From Lineus longissimus (lineage: Eukaryota; Nemertea; Pilidiophora; Heteronemertea; Lineidae), in assembly GCF_910592395.1 (NCBI RefSeq), contig NC_088317.1, positions 3,534,001 to 3,598,000 of the forward strand: a DNA stretch of 64,000 bases, read 5' to 3'. A program made the translations under genes and the position numbers. Below are positions 1-10,785 of this stretch, one piece after another. Each line of letters opens with the position of its first letter. The first letter of the stretch is position 1. The notes under the pieces are model-generated. The model made no database searches and was not told the origin of the DNA. It saw only the letters and a program-made list of their open reading frames with translations.

Positions 1-791
1 TGGCGCTCATGCGATCATGTCAGTCGTTGAGTAAACAAAAATACTTGCGGTTGCTGAGGACACGTCACAGAGGATGCAGATTTGTCTATAAACTATTTAT
101 GTAGGCCAACTAAATGCAGTATATCCTGCGTCGTGTCTCCGTCACATAAGGCATTTTTTGCGCAAGCCTTCCGAGGAACAAATACGAAGTTCTGCGAAAA
201 CTGTCCATTGTGTCACGAGCACCAGTTTTTAAGAACCATTGGTCTATATCATTGAGGACAATATTATCCAGCTGTCGACTGCCCAGTCACCTCCTATTCT
301 CCTTATCCCAGTTGCAAGGTACATTTTATGATTAAAAAAAAAGTATTAACCAGCCAAATGAGCAACAGTCACATGGAAGAGGAGCTAAATCAATCAAACG
401 CCCCCTGATTATCAGAATTCGGTACTTAGTGCCAATGCAAACTATGAAATTATTTGTCACACATTTTCTCCTTTTACATTTCCCTTTATACATGTACACT
501 TTTGATATCATTGAAATCCAATGTCATAGAATTACGAGCAGTTCTAAAACTTTTTCTCTGTATTCCCGAAAAGAGCTTTAGTTTTTCGTAACGAAAGGTA
601 TTCGGATTTCAACACACAAACGAAGGAAAGATATACAGCCCAACCTCTCAACTTTTATTACACCATTCAGTACACAGTCGGCATGCAGCGCACTCAACGT
701 TGACCATGAGCATGAGCAACTGACCACTTGTTGTTGAACAGTGACATCACAGCAGGCTAAGTGCAGTAGATCGAAGATTTTGTGAAAACAG

Positions 792-980
792 ATGAACGGT
801 TCGTACCTTGAGGAGTATGAGGCAGTATGTAATTTTAGTTTCTCCGAGTCTTATCACAATTCAATTTTTAATAATTTATGTGTGGCGATCTCAATCTCAA
901 CAAGCGACCGCAAATCCTCATTGGCGGAGGCTGACCTGGCAACGCCAGTTTCCGCCAAAAAGGTATTGCGGTCGGAATGA
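792..980 (+). other. Small conserved upstream ORF/5' flank of GPCR units (repeated at 3423-3611)
   Basis: A 62-codon reading frame beginning MNGSYLEEYEAVC lies about 520 bp before GPCR copy 1 and is repeated with two changes before copy 2 (3423-3611). In units 3 and 4 the region is partly deleted and the first Met is lost. The conservation follows that of the surrounding non-coding DNA, so it is more likely transcribed leader or promoter sequence than a real peptide gene. Confidence 0.3.
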
Positions 981-1315
981 TATTATACGTACGTGTACAT
1001 GTACATGTACTAGCATTCCTTACACACAGTTGCAGCGATAATGGAGACAGCGCGCGACGGGCTCCTTACAGAGTTGAATCAGAGTTGTATGTGTGCATCG
1101 AGAGCAAGAGAGGTTGGAGGGACAACTCCCACGGAGTCTTTGAACACTGAAGCTTGAATTTCGAGCATAAGTAAATAGTGAAATGCCCGAAAACGAATTT
1201 CGACCATGACAGACACATGGCTCAGCTGACGGCGGAGACGATTCATCAGACGATTATTCACTGATTGGGCCTATCAAGCCAATATTACATCTATTTCTTA
1301 CTCTGAGGCAGGTCA

Positions 1316-2530
1316 ATGGCTAAAATAACAGACGGTTATCATTTGAACGCCGATGGTCGTGAGTTCACACAAATCTTGAGTGTCGTCACAAATGGCACAA
1401 CCCTCGTCGGTCCTCATGCCTCTCGCGCTATCATTGAATTAAAGAAGATCACAGGTTTCATCCAGGTCTATGTTGACTTAGTCATTGTTTGCGTCGGACT
1501 ATTTGGAAACATTTTCTCCATCATCGTGTTTTCGAGATGCAGGAAAAAGGATACAGCGAGCATTTTTTATTTGACCTTTCTTGCTGCAAGCGACAGTGGA
1601 AATCTCGTAATGTATATTGTTGCGTTTTGGAGTGGTCATGGCCTAAAGGAACTATCTCCTGGCGACATAGTTTTCAATATGATGACGTTTTCAACAACAA
1701 CTTGCAAGTTATTTATTTATTTGATTGACATTTTCGCCTTCTCGTCTGCGTGGACCATAATCGTTTTTAGTATGGAGCGCGTTGTTGCCGTATGGTGGCC
1801 ATTAAAAACATCATCTCTCCTGACGTCATTCAGACGGAGGACGGCCATCTTGGTTTTGGTGACGGTTGCGCTGGTTTCGAACATCCCAGTTCTTGTTTTC
1901 ACAGAAATATTTGAAGAGAAAGGATTCACGAAATGTTTTTACCGCCTCGACGGATTCAGTGGTGACGGGAAGTTTTTATTCGTATTTTTCTTTTTGACCA
2001 CAAAGAACTACGCTCTTCCTTGTCTCCTGATTCTAACCCTAAACTCAGTCTTAGTGGTCGGCATAGTAAAGCCCAAAGGCAAAGGGGCCGCTGTTCGGAC
2101 GAGTAACTCAAAAATTGAAGCTATGGAAATGAGATGCGTTATAAACCTTCTCATTATCACTACAATCTTCATTCTCTTTAACATCCCATTTGTTACGTTA
2201 TGGACTTATTACAATTATGAAAACTTCATCCACGGCTTTGCAAGACAGTCAAGAGACGAAGTTGACATGTTGCACGGAATCGGCGTATTTGTTGTATCCT
2301 TGACCATGATCAACTACAGTATGAACTTCATAATATATTCAAAGTCGCTTGATTACTATCGCAATGAAGGGAGGAAGATTCTTCAGAGTCTACTATGCTG
2401 TTGCAGGCACACTGCTGGCTCTGGTGCGGAGGAATCTGTTCTCAGTTCGAACAAGAGTCCACAATTGACCATGACATTAACGTCAGAAAATCGGCCACGC
2501 AAACAGACTGCAAATTTTAAAAATATTTGA
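1316..2530 (+). CDS. Rhodopsin-like (class A) GPCR, tandem copy 1
   Basis: A 404-residue single-exon seven-helix receptor. Approximate helices: TM1 49-73, TM2 82-105, TM3 128-152, TM4 174-197, TM5 218-250, TM6 274-298, TM7 318-341. The TM3/ECL2 disulphide pair is visible as Cys130 and Cys207. The DRY box is replaced by Glu154-Arg155-Val156. The TM7 NPxxY box is changed to N333-Y-S-M-N-F-I-I-Y341, with no Pro. An N-glycosylation site lies at Asn26, and three cysteines at 361-363 could be palmitoylated. The ligand is unknown; the family resembles invertebrate peptide or orphan receptors, but I cannot name a subfamily. The start is the first Met with a complete N-terminus, just after a ctgaggcag sequence that could be a 5'UTR splice acceptor. 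The TM7 region is closer to copy 4 than to copies 2 and 3. Confidence 0.88.
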   Translation: MAKITDGYHLNADGREFTQILSVVTNGTTLVGPHASRAIIELKKITGFIQVYVDLVIVCVGLFGNIFSIIVFSRCRKKDTASIFYLTFLAASDSGNLVMYIVAFWSGHGLKELSPGDIVFNMMTFSTTTCKLFIYLIDIFAFSSAWTIIVFSMERVVAVWWPLKTSSLLTSFRRRTAILVLVTVALVSNIPVLVFTEIFEEKGFTKCFYRLDGFSGDGKFLFVFFFLTTKNYALPCLLILTLNSVLVVGIVKPKGKGAAVRTSNSKIEAMEMRCVINLLIITTIFILFNIPFVTLWTYYNYENFIHGFARQSRDEVDMLHGIGVFVVSLTMINYSMNFIIYSKSLDYYRNEGRKILQSLLCCCRHTAGSGAEESVLSSNKSPQLTMTLTSENRPRKQTANFKNI

Positions 2531-3935
2531 GAGTTCCAATCAGCTTATTTGTGTTGACTTATTTGCCCTTGCCAGTCAAGGCCTATATCGACCCCCATAG
2601 AATCTATTTCACCCTGGTCGATGTTGTCAAGATTTACCCTGATGGAATCAGACAGCTTGGCGCTCATGCGATCATGTCAGTCGTTGAGTAAACAAAAATA
2701 CTTGCGGTTGCTGAGGACACGTCACAGAGGATGCAGATTTGTCTATAAACTATTTCTGTAGGCCAACTAAATGCAGTATATACTGCGTCGTGTCTCCGTC
2801 ACATAAGGCATTTTTCGCAAGCCTTCCGAGGGACAAATACGAAGTTCTGCGAAAACTGTCCATTGTTTCACGAGCACCAGTTTTTAAGAACCATTGGTCT
2901 ATATCATTGAGGACAATATTACCCAGCTGTCGACTGCCCAGTTACCTCCTATTCTCCTTATCCCAGTTGCAAGGTACGTGCTATGATTAAAAAAAATAGT
3001 ATTAACCAGCCAAATGAGCAACCGTCACATGGAAGAGGAGCTTAATCAATTAATTGCCCCTAATTATCAGAATTCGGTACTGAGTGCCAATGCAAACTAT
3101 GAAATTATTTGTCACACATTTTCTCCTTTTACATTTCTCTTTATACATGTACACTTTTGATATCATTGAAATCCAATGCCATAGAATTACGAGCAGTTCT
3201 AAAACTTTTTCTCTGTATTCGCGGAAAGAGCTTTAGTTTTTCGTATTCGGATTTCAACACACAAACGAAGGAAAGATATACAACCCAACCTCTCAACTTT
3301 TATTACACCCAGCATGCAGCGCACTCAACGTTGACCATGAGCATGAGCAACTGACCACTTGTTGTTGAACAGTGACATCACAGCAGGCTAAGTGCAGTAG
3401 ATCGAAGATTTTGTGAAAACAGATGAACGGTTCGTACCTTGAGGAGTATGAGGCAGTATGTAATTTTAGTTTCTCCGAGTCTTATCACAATTCAATTTTT
3501 AATAATTTATGTGTGGCGATCTCAATCTCAACAAGCGACCGCAAAACCTCTTTGGCGGAGACTGACCTGGCAACGCCAGTTTCCGCCAAAAAGGTATTGC
3601 GGTCGGAATGATATTATACGTTGTATATGTACATGTACACGTACTAGCATTCCTTATACACAGTTGCAGCGATAATGGAGACAGCGCGCGACGGGCTCCT
3701 AACAGAGTTGTATGTGTGCATCGAGAGCAAAAGAGGTTGGAGGGACAACTCCCACGGAGTCTTTGAACACTGAAGCTTGAATTTCGAGCATAAGTAAATA
3801 GTGAAATGCCCGAAAACGAATTTCGACCATGACAGACACATGGCTCAGCTGACGGCGGAGACGATTCAGACGATTATTCACTGATTGGGCCTATCAAGCC
3901 AATATTACATCTATTACTTATTCTGAGGCAGGTCA

Positions 3936-5150
3936 ATGGCTAAAATAACAGACGGTTATCATTTGAACGCCGATGGTCGTGAGTTCACACAAATCTTGAG
4001 TGTCGTCACAAATGGCACAACCCTCGTCGGTCCTCAGGCCTCTCGCGCAATAATTGAATTAAAGAAGATCACAGGTTTCATCCAGGTCTATGTTGACTTA
4101 GTCATTGTTTGCGTCGGACTATTTGGAAACATTTTCTCCATCATCGTGTTTTCGAGATGCAGGAAAAAGGATGCAGCGAGCATTTTTTATTTGACCTTTC
4201 TTGCTGCAAGCGACAGTGGAAATCTCGTAATGTATATTGTTGCGTTTTGGAGTGGTCATGGCCTAAAGGAACTATCTCCTGGCGACATAGTTTTCAATAT
4301 GATGACGCTTTCAACAACAACTTGCAAGTTATTTATCTATTTGATTGACATTTTCGCCTTCTCGTCTGCGTGGACCATAATCGTTTTTAGTATGGAGCGC
4401 GTTGTTGCCGTATGGTGGCCATTAAAAACATCATCTCTCCTGACGTCATTCAGACGGAGGACGGCCATTTTGGTTTTGGTGACGGTTGCGCTGGTTTCGA
4501 ACATCCCAGTTCTTGTTTTCACAGAAATATTTGAAGAGAAAGGATTCACGAAATGTTTTTACCGCCTCGACGGATTCAGTGGTGACGGGAAGTTTTTATT
4601 CGTATTTTTCTTTTTGACCACAAAGAACTACGCTCTTCCTTGTTTCCTGATTCTAACTCTAAACTCAGTCTTAGTGGTCGGCATAGTAAAGCCCAAAGGC
4701 AAAGGGGCCGCTGTTCGGACGAGTAACTCAAAAATTGAAGCTATGGAAATGAGATGCGTTATAAACCTTCTCATTATCTCTACAATCTTCATTCTCTTTA
4801 ACATCCCATTTGTTACGTTATGGACTTATTACAATTATGAAAACTTTATCCACGGTTTGGAGAGCAAGTCCATAGACGAAGTTGACATGTTGCACGGAAT
4901 AGGAACGTTTAGTATATCTTTGACCATGATTAACTACAGCATAAATTTCATAATATATTCAAAGTCGCTTGATTACTATCGCAATGAAGGGAGGAGGATT
5001 CTTCAGAGTCTACTATGCTGTTGCAGGCACACTGCTGGCTCTGGTGCGGAGGAATCTGTTCTCAGTTCGACCGAAAGTCCACGAATGACCATGACATTAA
5101 CGTCAGAAAATCTACCACGCAAACAGACTGCAAGTGTTAAAAATATTTGA
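3936..5150 (+). CDS. Rhodopsin-like (class A) GPCR, tandem copy 2
   Basis: A 404-residue intronless receptor almost identical to copy 1 up to TM6, with scattered changes such as Ala for Thr at residue 80 and Leu for Phe at 125. It keeps the TM3 and ECL2 cysteines, the Glu-Arg-Val form of the DRY box and the Pro-less TM7 motif. From the third extracellular loop onward it differs sharply from copy 1: the loop reads GLESKSIDEVD and TM7 contains Ile where copy 1 has Met, as in copy 3. The reading frame is intact, so it is probably functional. The ligand is unknown. Confidence 0.88.
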   Translation: MAKITDGYHLNADGREFTQILSVVTNGTTLVGPQASRAIIELKKITGFIQVYVDLVIVCVGLFGNIFSIIVFSRCRKKDAASIFYLTFLAASDSGNLVMYIVAFWSGHGLKELSPGDIVFNMMTLSTTTCKLFIYLIDIFAFSSAWTIIVFSMERVVAVWWPLKTSSLLTSFRRRTAILVLVTVALVSNIPVLVFTEIFEEKGFTKCFYRLDGFSGDGKFLFVFFFLTTKNYALPCFLILTLNSVLVVGIVKPKGKGAAVRTSNSKIEAMEMRCVINLLIISTIFILFNIPFVTLWTYYNYENFIHGLESKSIDEVDMLHGIGTFSISLTMINYSINFIIYSKSLDYYRNEGRRILQSLLCCCRHTAGSGAEESVLSSTESPRMTMTLTSENLPRKQTASVKNI

Positions 5151-6491
5151 GAGTTCCAATCAGCTTATTTGTGTTGACTTATTTGCCCTTGCCAGTCAAG
5201 GCCTATATCGACCCCCATAGAATCTGTTTCGCCCTGGTCGATGTTGTCAAGATTTATCCTGATGGAATCAGACAGCTTGGCGCTCATGCGATCATGTCAG
5301 TCGTTGAGTAAACAAAAATACTTGCGCTTGCCGAGGACACGTCACAGAGGATGCAGATTTGTCTATAAACTATTTCTGTAGGCCAACTAAATGCAGTATA
5401 TACTGCGTCATGTCTCCGTCACAGAAGGCATTTTTCGCAAGCCTTCCGAGGAACAAATATGAAGTTCTGCGAAAACTGTCCATTGTTTCACGAGCACCAG
5501 TTTTTAAGAACCATAGGTCTATTGAGGGCAATTGAGGGCAATATTACCCAGCTGTCGGCTGCCCAGTCACCTACTATTCTCCTAATCCCAGTTGCAAGGT
5601 ACGTTTTATGATTAAAAACCGTTTTAACCAGCCAAATGAGTAACAGTCACATGGAAGAGGAGCTAAATCAATTAAACGCCCCCTGATTATCAGAATTCGG
5701 TACTTAGTGCCAATGCAAACTATGAAATTCTTTGTCACACATTTTGTCCTTTTACATTTCCCCTTATACAAGTACATGTACACTTTTGATATACATGTAA
5801 TTGAGTCCAATGCCGAGCAGTTCTTAAGTTTTTTTCTCTGTATTCGCGGAGAGCTTTAGTTTTTCGTAACAAAAGGTATTCGGATTTCAACACACAAACG
5901 AAGGAAAGATATACAACCCAACCTCTCAACTTTTATTACACCATTCAGTGCACAGTCAGCATGTAGCGCACTCAACGTTGACCAAGAGCATGAGCAACTG
6001 AGTATGAGGCAGTATGTAATTTTAGTTTCTCCGAGTCTTATCACAATTCAATTTTTAATAATTTATGTGTGGCGATCTCAATCTCAACAAGCGACCGCAA
6101 AACCTCTTTGGCGGAGACTGACCTGGCAACGCCAGTCTCCGCAAAAAAGGTGCTGCGGTCGGAATGATATTATACGTGTACATGTACATGTACTAACATT
6201 CCTTATACACAGTTGCAGCGATAATCGAGACCAGCGCGCGACGGGCTCCTTACAGAGTTGAATCAGAGTTGTATGTTGGATCGAGAGCAAGAGAGGTTGA
6301 AGGGACAACCCGCACTGAGTCTTTGAACACCGAAGCTTGATTTCGGGCACATAAAATTGAAATATCAGCAGACGAATTTTGACATTGACAGACACATGGC
6401 TCGACCGACATCGGAGACAATTCAGACGATTATTCACTGATTGGGCCTATCAAGCCAATATTACGTTTATTACTTATTCTGAGGCAGATCA

Positions 6492-7694
6492 ATGGCTACT
6501 ATAACAGACGGTTATCATTCGAACGCTGGTGGTCGTGAGTTCACACAAATCCTGAGTGTCGTCGTTGACGGCACAACCGTCGGTCCTCATGCCTCTCGCG
6601 CTATAATTGAATTGAAGAAGATCACAGGTTTCATCCAGGTCTATGTTGACTTAGTCATTGTTTGCGTCGGACTATCTGGAAACATTTTCTCCATCATTGT
6701 GTTTTCGAGATGCAGGAAAAAAGATGCAGCGAGCATTTTTTATTTGACCTTTCTTGCTGCAAGCGACAGCGGAAATCTCGTGATGTATGTTGTTGCGTTT
6801 TGGAGTGGGTATGGCCTAAAAGAACTGTCATCTGGTGGTATAGCTTTCAAAATGATGACGTTTTCAACAATACCTTGCAAATTATTCAGTTATTTACTTG
6901 ACGTTTTCGCCTTCTCGTCTGCCTGGACCATAATTGTCTTCAGTTTGGAGCGTGTTGTTGCCGTATGGTGGCCACTAAAAACATCATCTCTGCTGACGCC
7001 ATCGAGACGAAGGACGGCCATCTTAGTTTTGTTGGCGGTTGCGCTGGTTTCGAACATCCCTGTTCTCGTTTTCTCTGAAATATTCGAAGAGAAAGGATTC
7101 ACGAAATGTTTTTACAACCTCAAAGGATTCAGCGGTGACGGGAAATTTTTTTTCGTATTTTTCTTTTTGACCGCAAAGAACTACGCTCTTTCCTGTATTC
7201 TGCTTCTAACTCTAAACTCGGTCTTAGTGGTCGGAATAGTAATGTCCAAAAAGTCCGCTGTTCGTACCAGTAACTCAAAGACTGAAGCTAGGGAAATGAG
7301 ATGCGTCATAAACCTTCTCATTGTCTCTACAATCTTTATTCTCTTTAACATCCCATTTGTCACGTTATGGACGTATTACAATTACGAAAACTTCATCCAC
7401 GGTTTGGAGAGAAAGTCCAAAGACGAAGTTGACATGTTACACGGAATTGGAACGTTTGTTATATCTTTGACCATGATTAACTACAGCATAAATTTCATAA
7501 TATATTCGAAGTCGCTTGATTTCTATCGCAATGAAGGGAGGAGGATTCTCCAGAGCCTATGCTGTTGCAGGCACACTGCTGGCTCTGGTGCGGAGGAATC
7601 TGTTCTCAGTTCGAACGAAAGTCCACAAATGACCATGACATTAACGTCAGAAAATCTGCCACGCAAACAGACTGCAAATTTTAAGAATATTTGA
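6492..7694 (+). CDS. Rhodopsin-like (class A) GPCR, tandem copy 3
   Basis: A 400-residue intronless receptor of the same array. It is shorter than copies 1 and 2 through loss of one residue in the N-terminal tail, a shortened third intracellular loop (MSKKSAVR) and one fewer residue near the C-terminal Cys cluster. The TM3 and ECL2 cysteines, the Glu-Arg-Val motif and the N-Y-S-I-N-F-I-I-Y form of TM7 are present. Substitutions gather in the second extracellular loop (NLKGFSGDG) and the TM2-TM3 region, as expected if ligand contacts are diverging. The N-terminal half of its upstream conserved block is truncated relative to units 1 and 2. Confidence 0.87.
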   Translation: MATITDGYHSNAGGREFTQILSVVVDGTTVGPHASRAIIELKKITGFIQVYVDLVIVCVGLSGNIFSIIVFSRCRKKDAASIFYLTFLAASDSGNLVMYVVAFWSGYGLKELSSGGIAFKMMTFSTIPCKLFSYLLDVFAFSSAWTIIVFSLERVVAVWWPLKTSSLLTPSRRRTAILVLLAVALVSNIPVLVFSEIFEEKGFTKCFYNLKGFSGDGKFFFVFFFLTAKNYALSCILLLTLNSVLVVGIVMSKKSAVRTSNSKTEAREMRCVINLLIVSTIFILFNIPFVTLWTYYNYENFIHGLERKSKDEVDMLHGIGTFVISLTMINYSINFIIYSKSLDFYRNEGRRILQSLCCCRHTAGSGAEESVLSSNESPQMTMTLTSENLPRKQTANFKNI

Positions 7695-9040
7695 GAGTTC
7701 CAATCAGCTTATTTGTGTTGACTTTTTTGCCTTTCCCAGTCAAGGCCTATATCGACCCCCATAGAATCTGTTTCGCCCTGGTCGATGTTGTCAAGATTTA
7801 CCCTGATGGAATCAGACAGCTTGGCGCTCATGCGATCATGTCAGTCGTTGTGTAAACAAAAATACTTGCGCTTGCTGAGGACACGTCACAGAGGATGCAG
7901 ATTTGTCTAAAAACTATTTCTGTAGGCCAACTAAATGCAGTATATACTGCGTCGTGTCTCCGTCACATAAGGCATTTTTCGCAAGGCTTCCGAGGAAAAA
8001 TATGAAGTTCTGCGAAAACTGTCCATTGTGTCACGAGCACCAGTTTTTAAGAACCATTGGTCTATATCATTGAGGACAATATTACCCAGCTGCCAACTGC
8101 CCAGTCACCTCCTATTCTCCTTATCCCAGTTGCAAGGTACATTTTATGATTAAAAAAAAGTATTAACCAGCCAAATGAGCAACAGTCACATGGAAGAGGA
8201 GCTAAATCAATTAAACGCCCCCTGATTTTCAGAATTCGGTACTAAGTGCCAATGCAAACTATGAAATTATTTGTCACACATTTTCTCCTTTTACATTTCC
8301 CCTTATACGAGTATACTTTTGATATCATTGAAATCCAATGCCATAGAATTACAAGCAGTTCTTAAGTTTTTTTTCTCTGTATTCCCGAAAAGAGCTTTAG
8401 TTTTTCGTAACAAAAGGTATTCGGATTTCAACACACAAACGAAGGAAAGCTATACAACCCAACCTCTCAACTTTTATTACACCATTCAGTGCACAGTCAG
8501 CATGCAGCGCACTCAACGTTGACCATGAGCATGAGCAACTGAGTATGAGGCAGTATGTAATTTTAGTTTCTCCGAGTCTTATCACAATTCAATTTTTAAT
8601 AATTTATGTGTGGCGATCTCAATCTCAACAAGCGACCGCAAAACCTCTTTGGCGGAGACAGACCTGGCAACGCCAGTCTCGGACAAAAAGGTCTTGCAGT
8701 CGGAATGATATTATACGTGTACATGTACATGTACTAACATTCCTTATACACAGTTGCAGCCATAAATGGAGCAGCGCGCGACGGCCACCTATTTCAGAGT
8801 CGAATCAGTGGTGTATGTTGCATCGAGAGCAAATGAGGTTGGAGGTTCAAACCCCACTGAGTCTTTGAACACCGAAGCTTGACTTCGGGCACGAGTAAAT
8901 ATTGAAATGCCCGAAGACGAATTTCGACCATGAGAGACACTTGGCTCGGCTGACGGCGGAGACAATTCAGATGCTTATTCACTGATTGACCCTATCAAGC
9001 AAGCCAATACTACATTTATTACTTATTCTGAGGCAGATCA

Positions 9041-10180
9041 ATGGCTTCTATAACAGACGGCTATCATTTGAACGCCGATGGTCGTGTGTTCACAAAAATC
9101 TTGAGTGTCGTCGCAGACGGCACAACCGTCGGTCCTCATGCCTCTCGCGCTATCATTGAATTGAAGAAGATCACAGGTTTCATTCAGGTCTATGTTGACT
9201 TAGTTATTGTTTGCGTCGGACTATTTGGAAACATTTTCTCCATCATTGTATTTTCGAGATGCAGGAAAAAGGATGCAGCGAGCATTTATTATTTGACGTT
9301 TCTTGCTGTAAGCGACAGCGGAAATCTCTTGATGTATGTTGTCGCATATTGGAGCGCCTACGGACTAAGCGAACTGTCGTCTGGCACCATCGTCGTCAAT
9401 GCGATGACATTTTCGATAACATCGTGCAAGCTATTCAGTTACTTAGCAGACGTGTTCGCGTTCACTTCTGCATGGACCATAATTGTCTTTAGCTTGGAGC
9501 GTGTTTTTGCCGTGTGGTGGCCACTGAAGACATCATATTTGCTCACTTCCCGGAGACGTCGGATGGCTTTAATTGTCTTGATGACGGCTGCGTTGGTTTC
9601 CAACATCCCTGTTCCGATTTTTGCAGAAATATTCACGGAAAAGGGATATACCAAATGTTTTTATAGTCTCCCTGGCCTCAACGGTAATGAGAAATTCTTA
9701 TTCGTATTCTTCTTTCTGACAACGAAGAACTATGCGCTGCCGTGTGTTTTGATTTTGGCGCTGAATTCTGTCTTGGTTGTCGGGATAACTAGGTCCAAAA
9801 CCTCCACTGTTCGGAAGAGCAATCCCAATATGGAATCAAGAGAATTGAGATGCGCCATTAACCTTCTCATTATCTCGACCGTCTTCATTCTCTTGAATAT
9901 ACCATATGTCACATTATGGTCTTATTATAACTACGAAAACTTCATCCACGGCTTGGCAAGACAGTCAAGAGACGAAGTTGACATGTTACACGGAATCGGC
10001 GCATTTGTAGTATCCTTGACCATGATAAACTACAGTATGAACTTCATTATATATTCAAAGTCGCTTGATTACTATCGCAACGAGGCGCTGGTGATCTTTC
10101 GTATAATATGCTGCTGTTGCGGGCGGACGACTGCGGCCGATTCCAGCTCTACTTCGAACGGAAAAGGAGGGCGAAAATAG
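9041..10180 (+). CDS. Rhodopsin-like (class A) GPCR, tandem copy 4, divergent tail
   Basis: A 379-residue intronless receptor, the most diverged of the four. TM2, the first extracellular loop, TM3 to TM5 and the third intracellular loop carry many substitutions, while the conserved cysteines, Glu-Arg-Val and the Pro-less TM7 motif remain. After residue ~350 (YYRNE) the C-terminal tail is unrelated to the other copies: it has a Cys-rich CCCC patch then a Ser/Gly/Lys-rich end. The repeat homology also stops here, so this is where the duplicated unit joins different DNA. It could be the founder copy, or a copy whose end was replaced. Confidence 0.87.
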   Translation: MASITDGYHLNADGRVFTKILSVVADGTTVGPHASRAIIELKKITGFIQVYVDLVIVCVGLFGNIFSIIVFSRCRKKDAASIYYLTFLAVSDSGNLLMYVVAYWSAYGLSELSSGTIVVNAMTFSITSCKLFSYLADVFAFTSAWTIIVFSLERVFAVWWPLKTSYLLTSRRRRMALIVLMTAALVSNIPVPIFAEIFTEKGYTKCFYSLPGLNGNEKFLFVFFFLTTKNYALPCVLILALNSVLVVGITRSKTSTVRKSNPNMESRELRCAINLLIISTVFILLNIPYVTLWSYYNYENFIHGLARQSRDEVDMLHGIGAFVVSLTMINYSMNFIIYSKSLDYYRNEALVIFRIICCCCGRTTAADSSSTSNGKGGRK

Positions 10181-10317
10181 AATGGTTCCTGTCTTAGCGA
10201 TCGCGACAACCAACCGCGATTTTAAATGATAGGCGCTATTTAGCCTCTTTGGTGCGTCCGTTTCACCTACTAGCCTGTAATCCGGGCCTGTAACACGTCA
10301 TATAGGGCTTTCGTATC

Positions 10318-10560
10318 AGGCCAACTGCTGTAGAACCTCTCTCATCAGTACCTTAGTAAGCAGGAGACCTCTCTATTAGGCCAACTGCTGTAGAACCTCT
10401 ATCATCAGTACCTTAGTTAGCAGGAGACCTCTCTATAAGGCCTACTGCAGTAGCATCTCTCGTACCGGACGTCCCCTTTAGCAGGATGCCCTCTCTATGT
10501 AGGGCACTGATTTCGGCCACAAATATTGGTAATTTCCATTTAATTTGACCTCTCCGTAAT
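10318..10560. repeat. 60-bp tandem repeat related to the cagtagaacctctct MITE family
   Basis: Three head-to-tail units of 60 bp (starting about 10319, 10379 and 10439) contain ctgtagaacctctct and caggagacctctctat, followed by a region ending in atttaatttgacctctccg. The same words occur in the MITE copies at 33289, 42980 and 55300, so this is a rearranged, internally amplified relative just downstream of the GPCR array. Confidence 0.7.
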
Positions 10561-10785
10561 CACAGGACTCTGTTCTGTTGAGGACAGCTTCTGTCAGTCC
10601 CTAAACCAAAACACAAGCTGGAAGCTGGAATGTATACAAAATTAAAGGATTCGGAAGGAACTTTTAATCCCTTCGAGTGTCATCGAGACCAATTAAGTGT
10701 TGACATTCACGAATCGATCTGCTCATATCTAATGCTAAAAAAAGACGCATCAGAATTCTAAAAATGGCGGTACAGACGTCTCCAA

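Larger units (their letters stand above)
1..10110 (+). repeat. Tandem segmental array of four GPCR-bearing units
   Basis: The phrase beginning tggcgctcatgcgatcatg recurs at 1, 2658, 5278 and 7822, giving units of 2657, 2620 and 2544 bp, followed by a last unit whose homology fades near 10080-10110. Each unit holds about 1.3 kb of conserved 5' flank and one GPCR reading frame. Copies 1-3 also share about 120 bp of 3' flank after the stop codon. Non-coding parts are nearly as similar as coding parts, so the duplications are recent. The window opens inside flank that elsewhere follows a GPCR, so another copy may lie just to the left. Confidence 0.95.
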
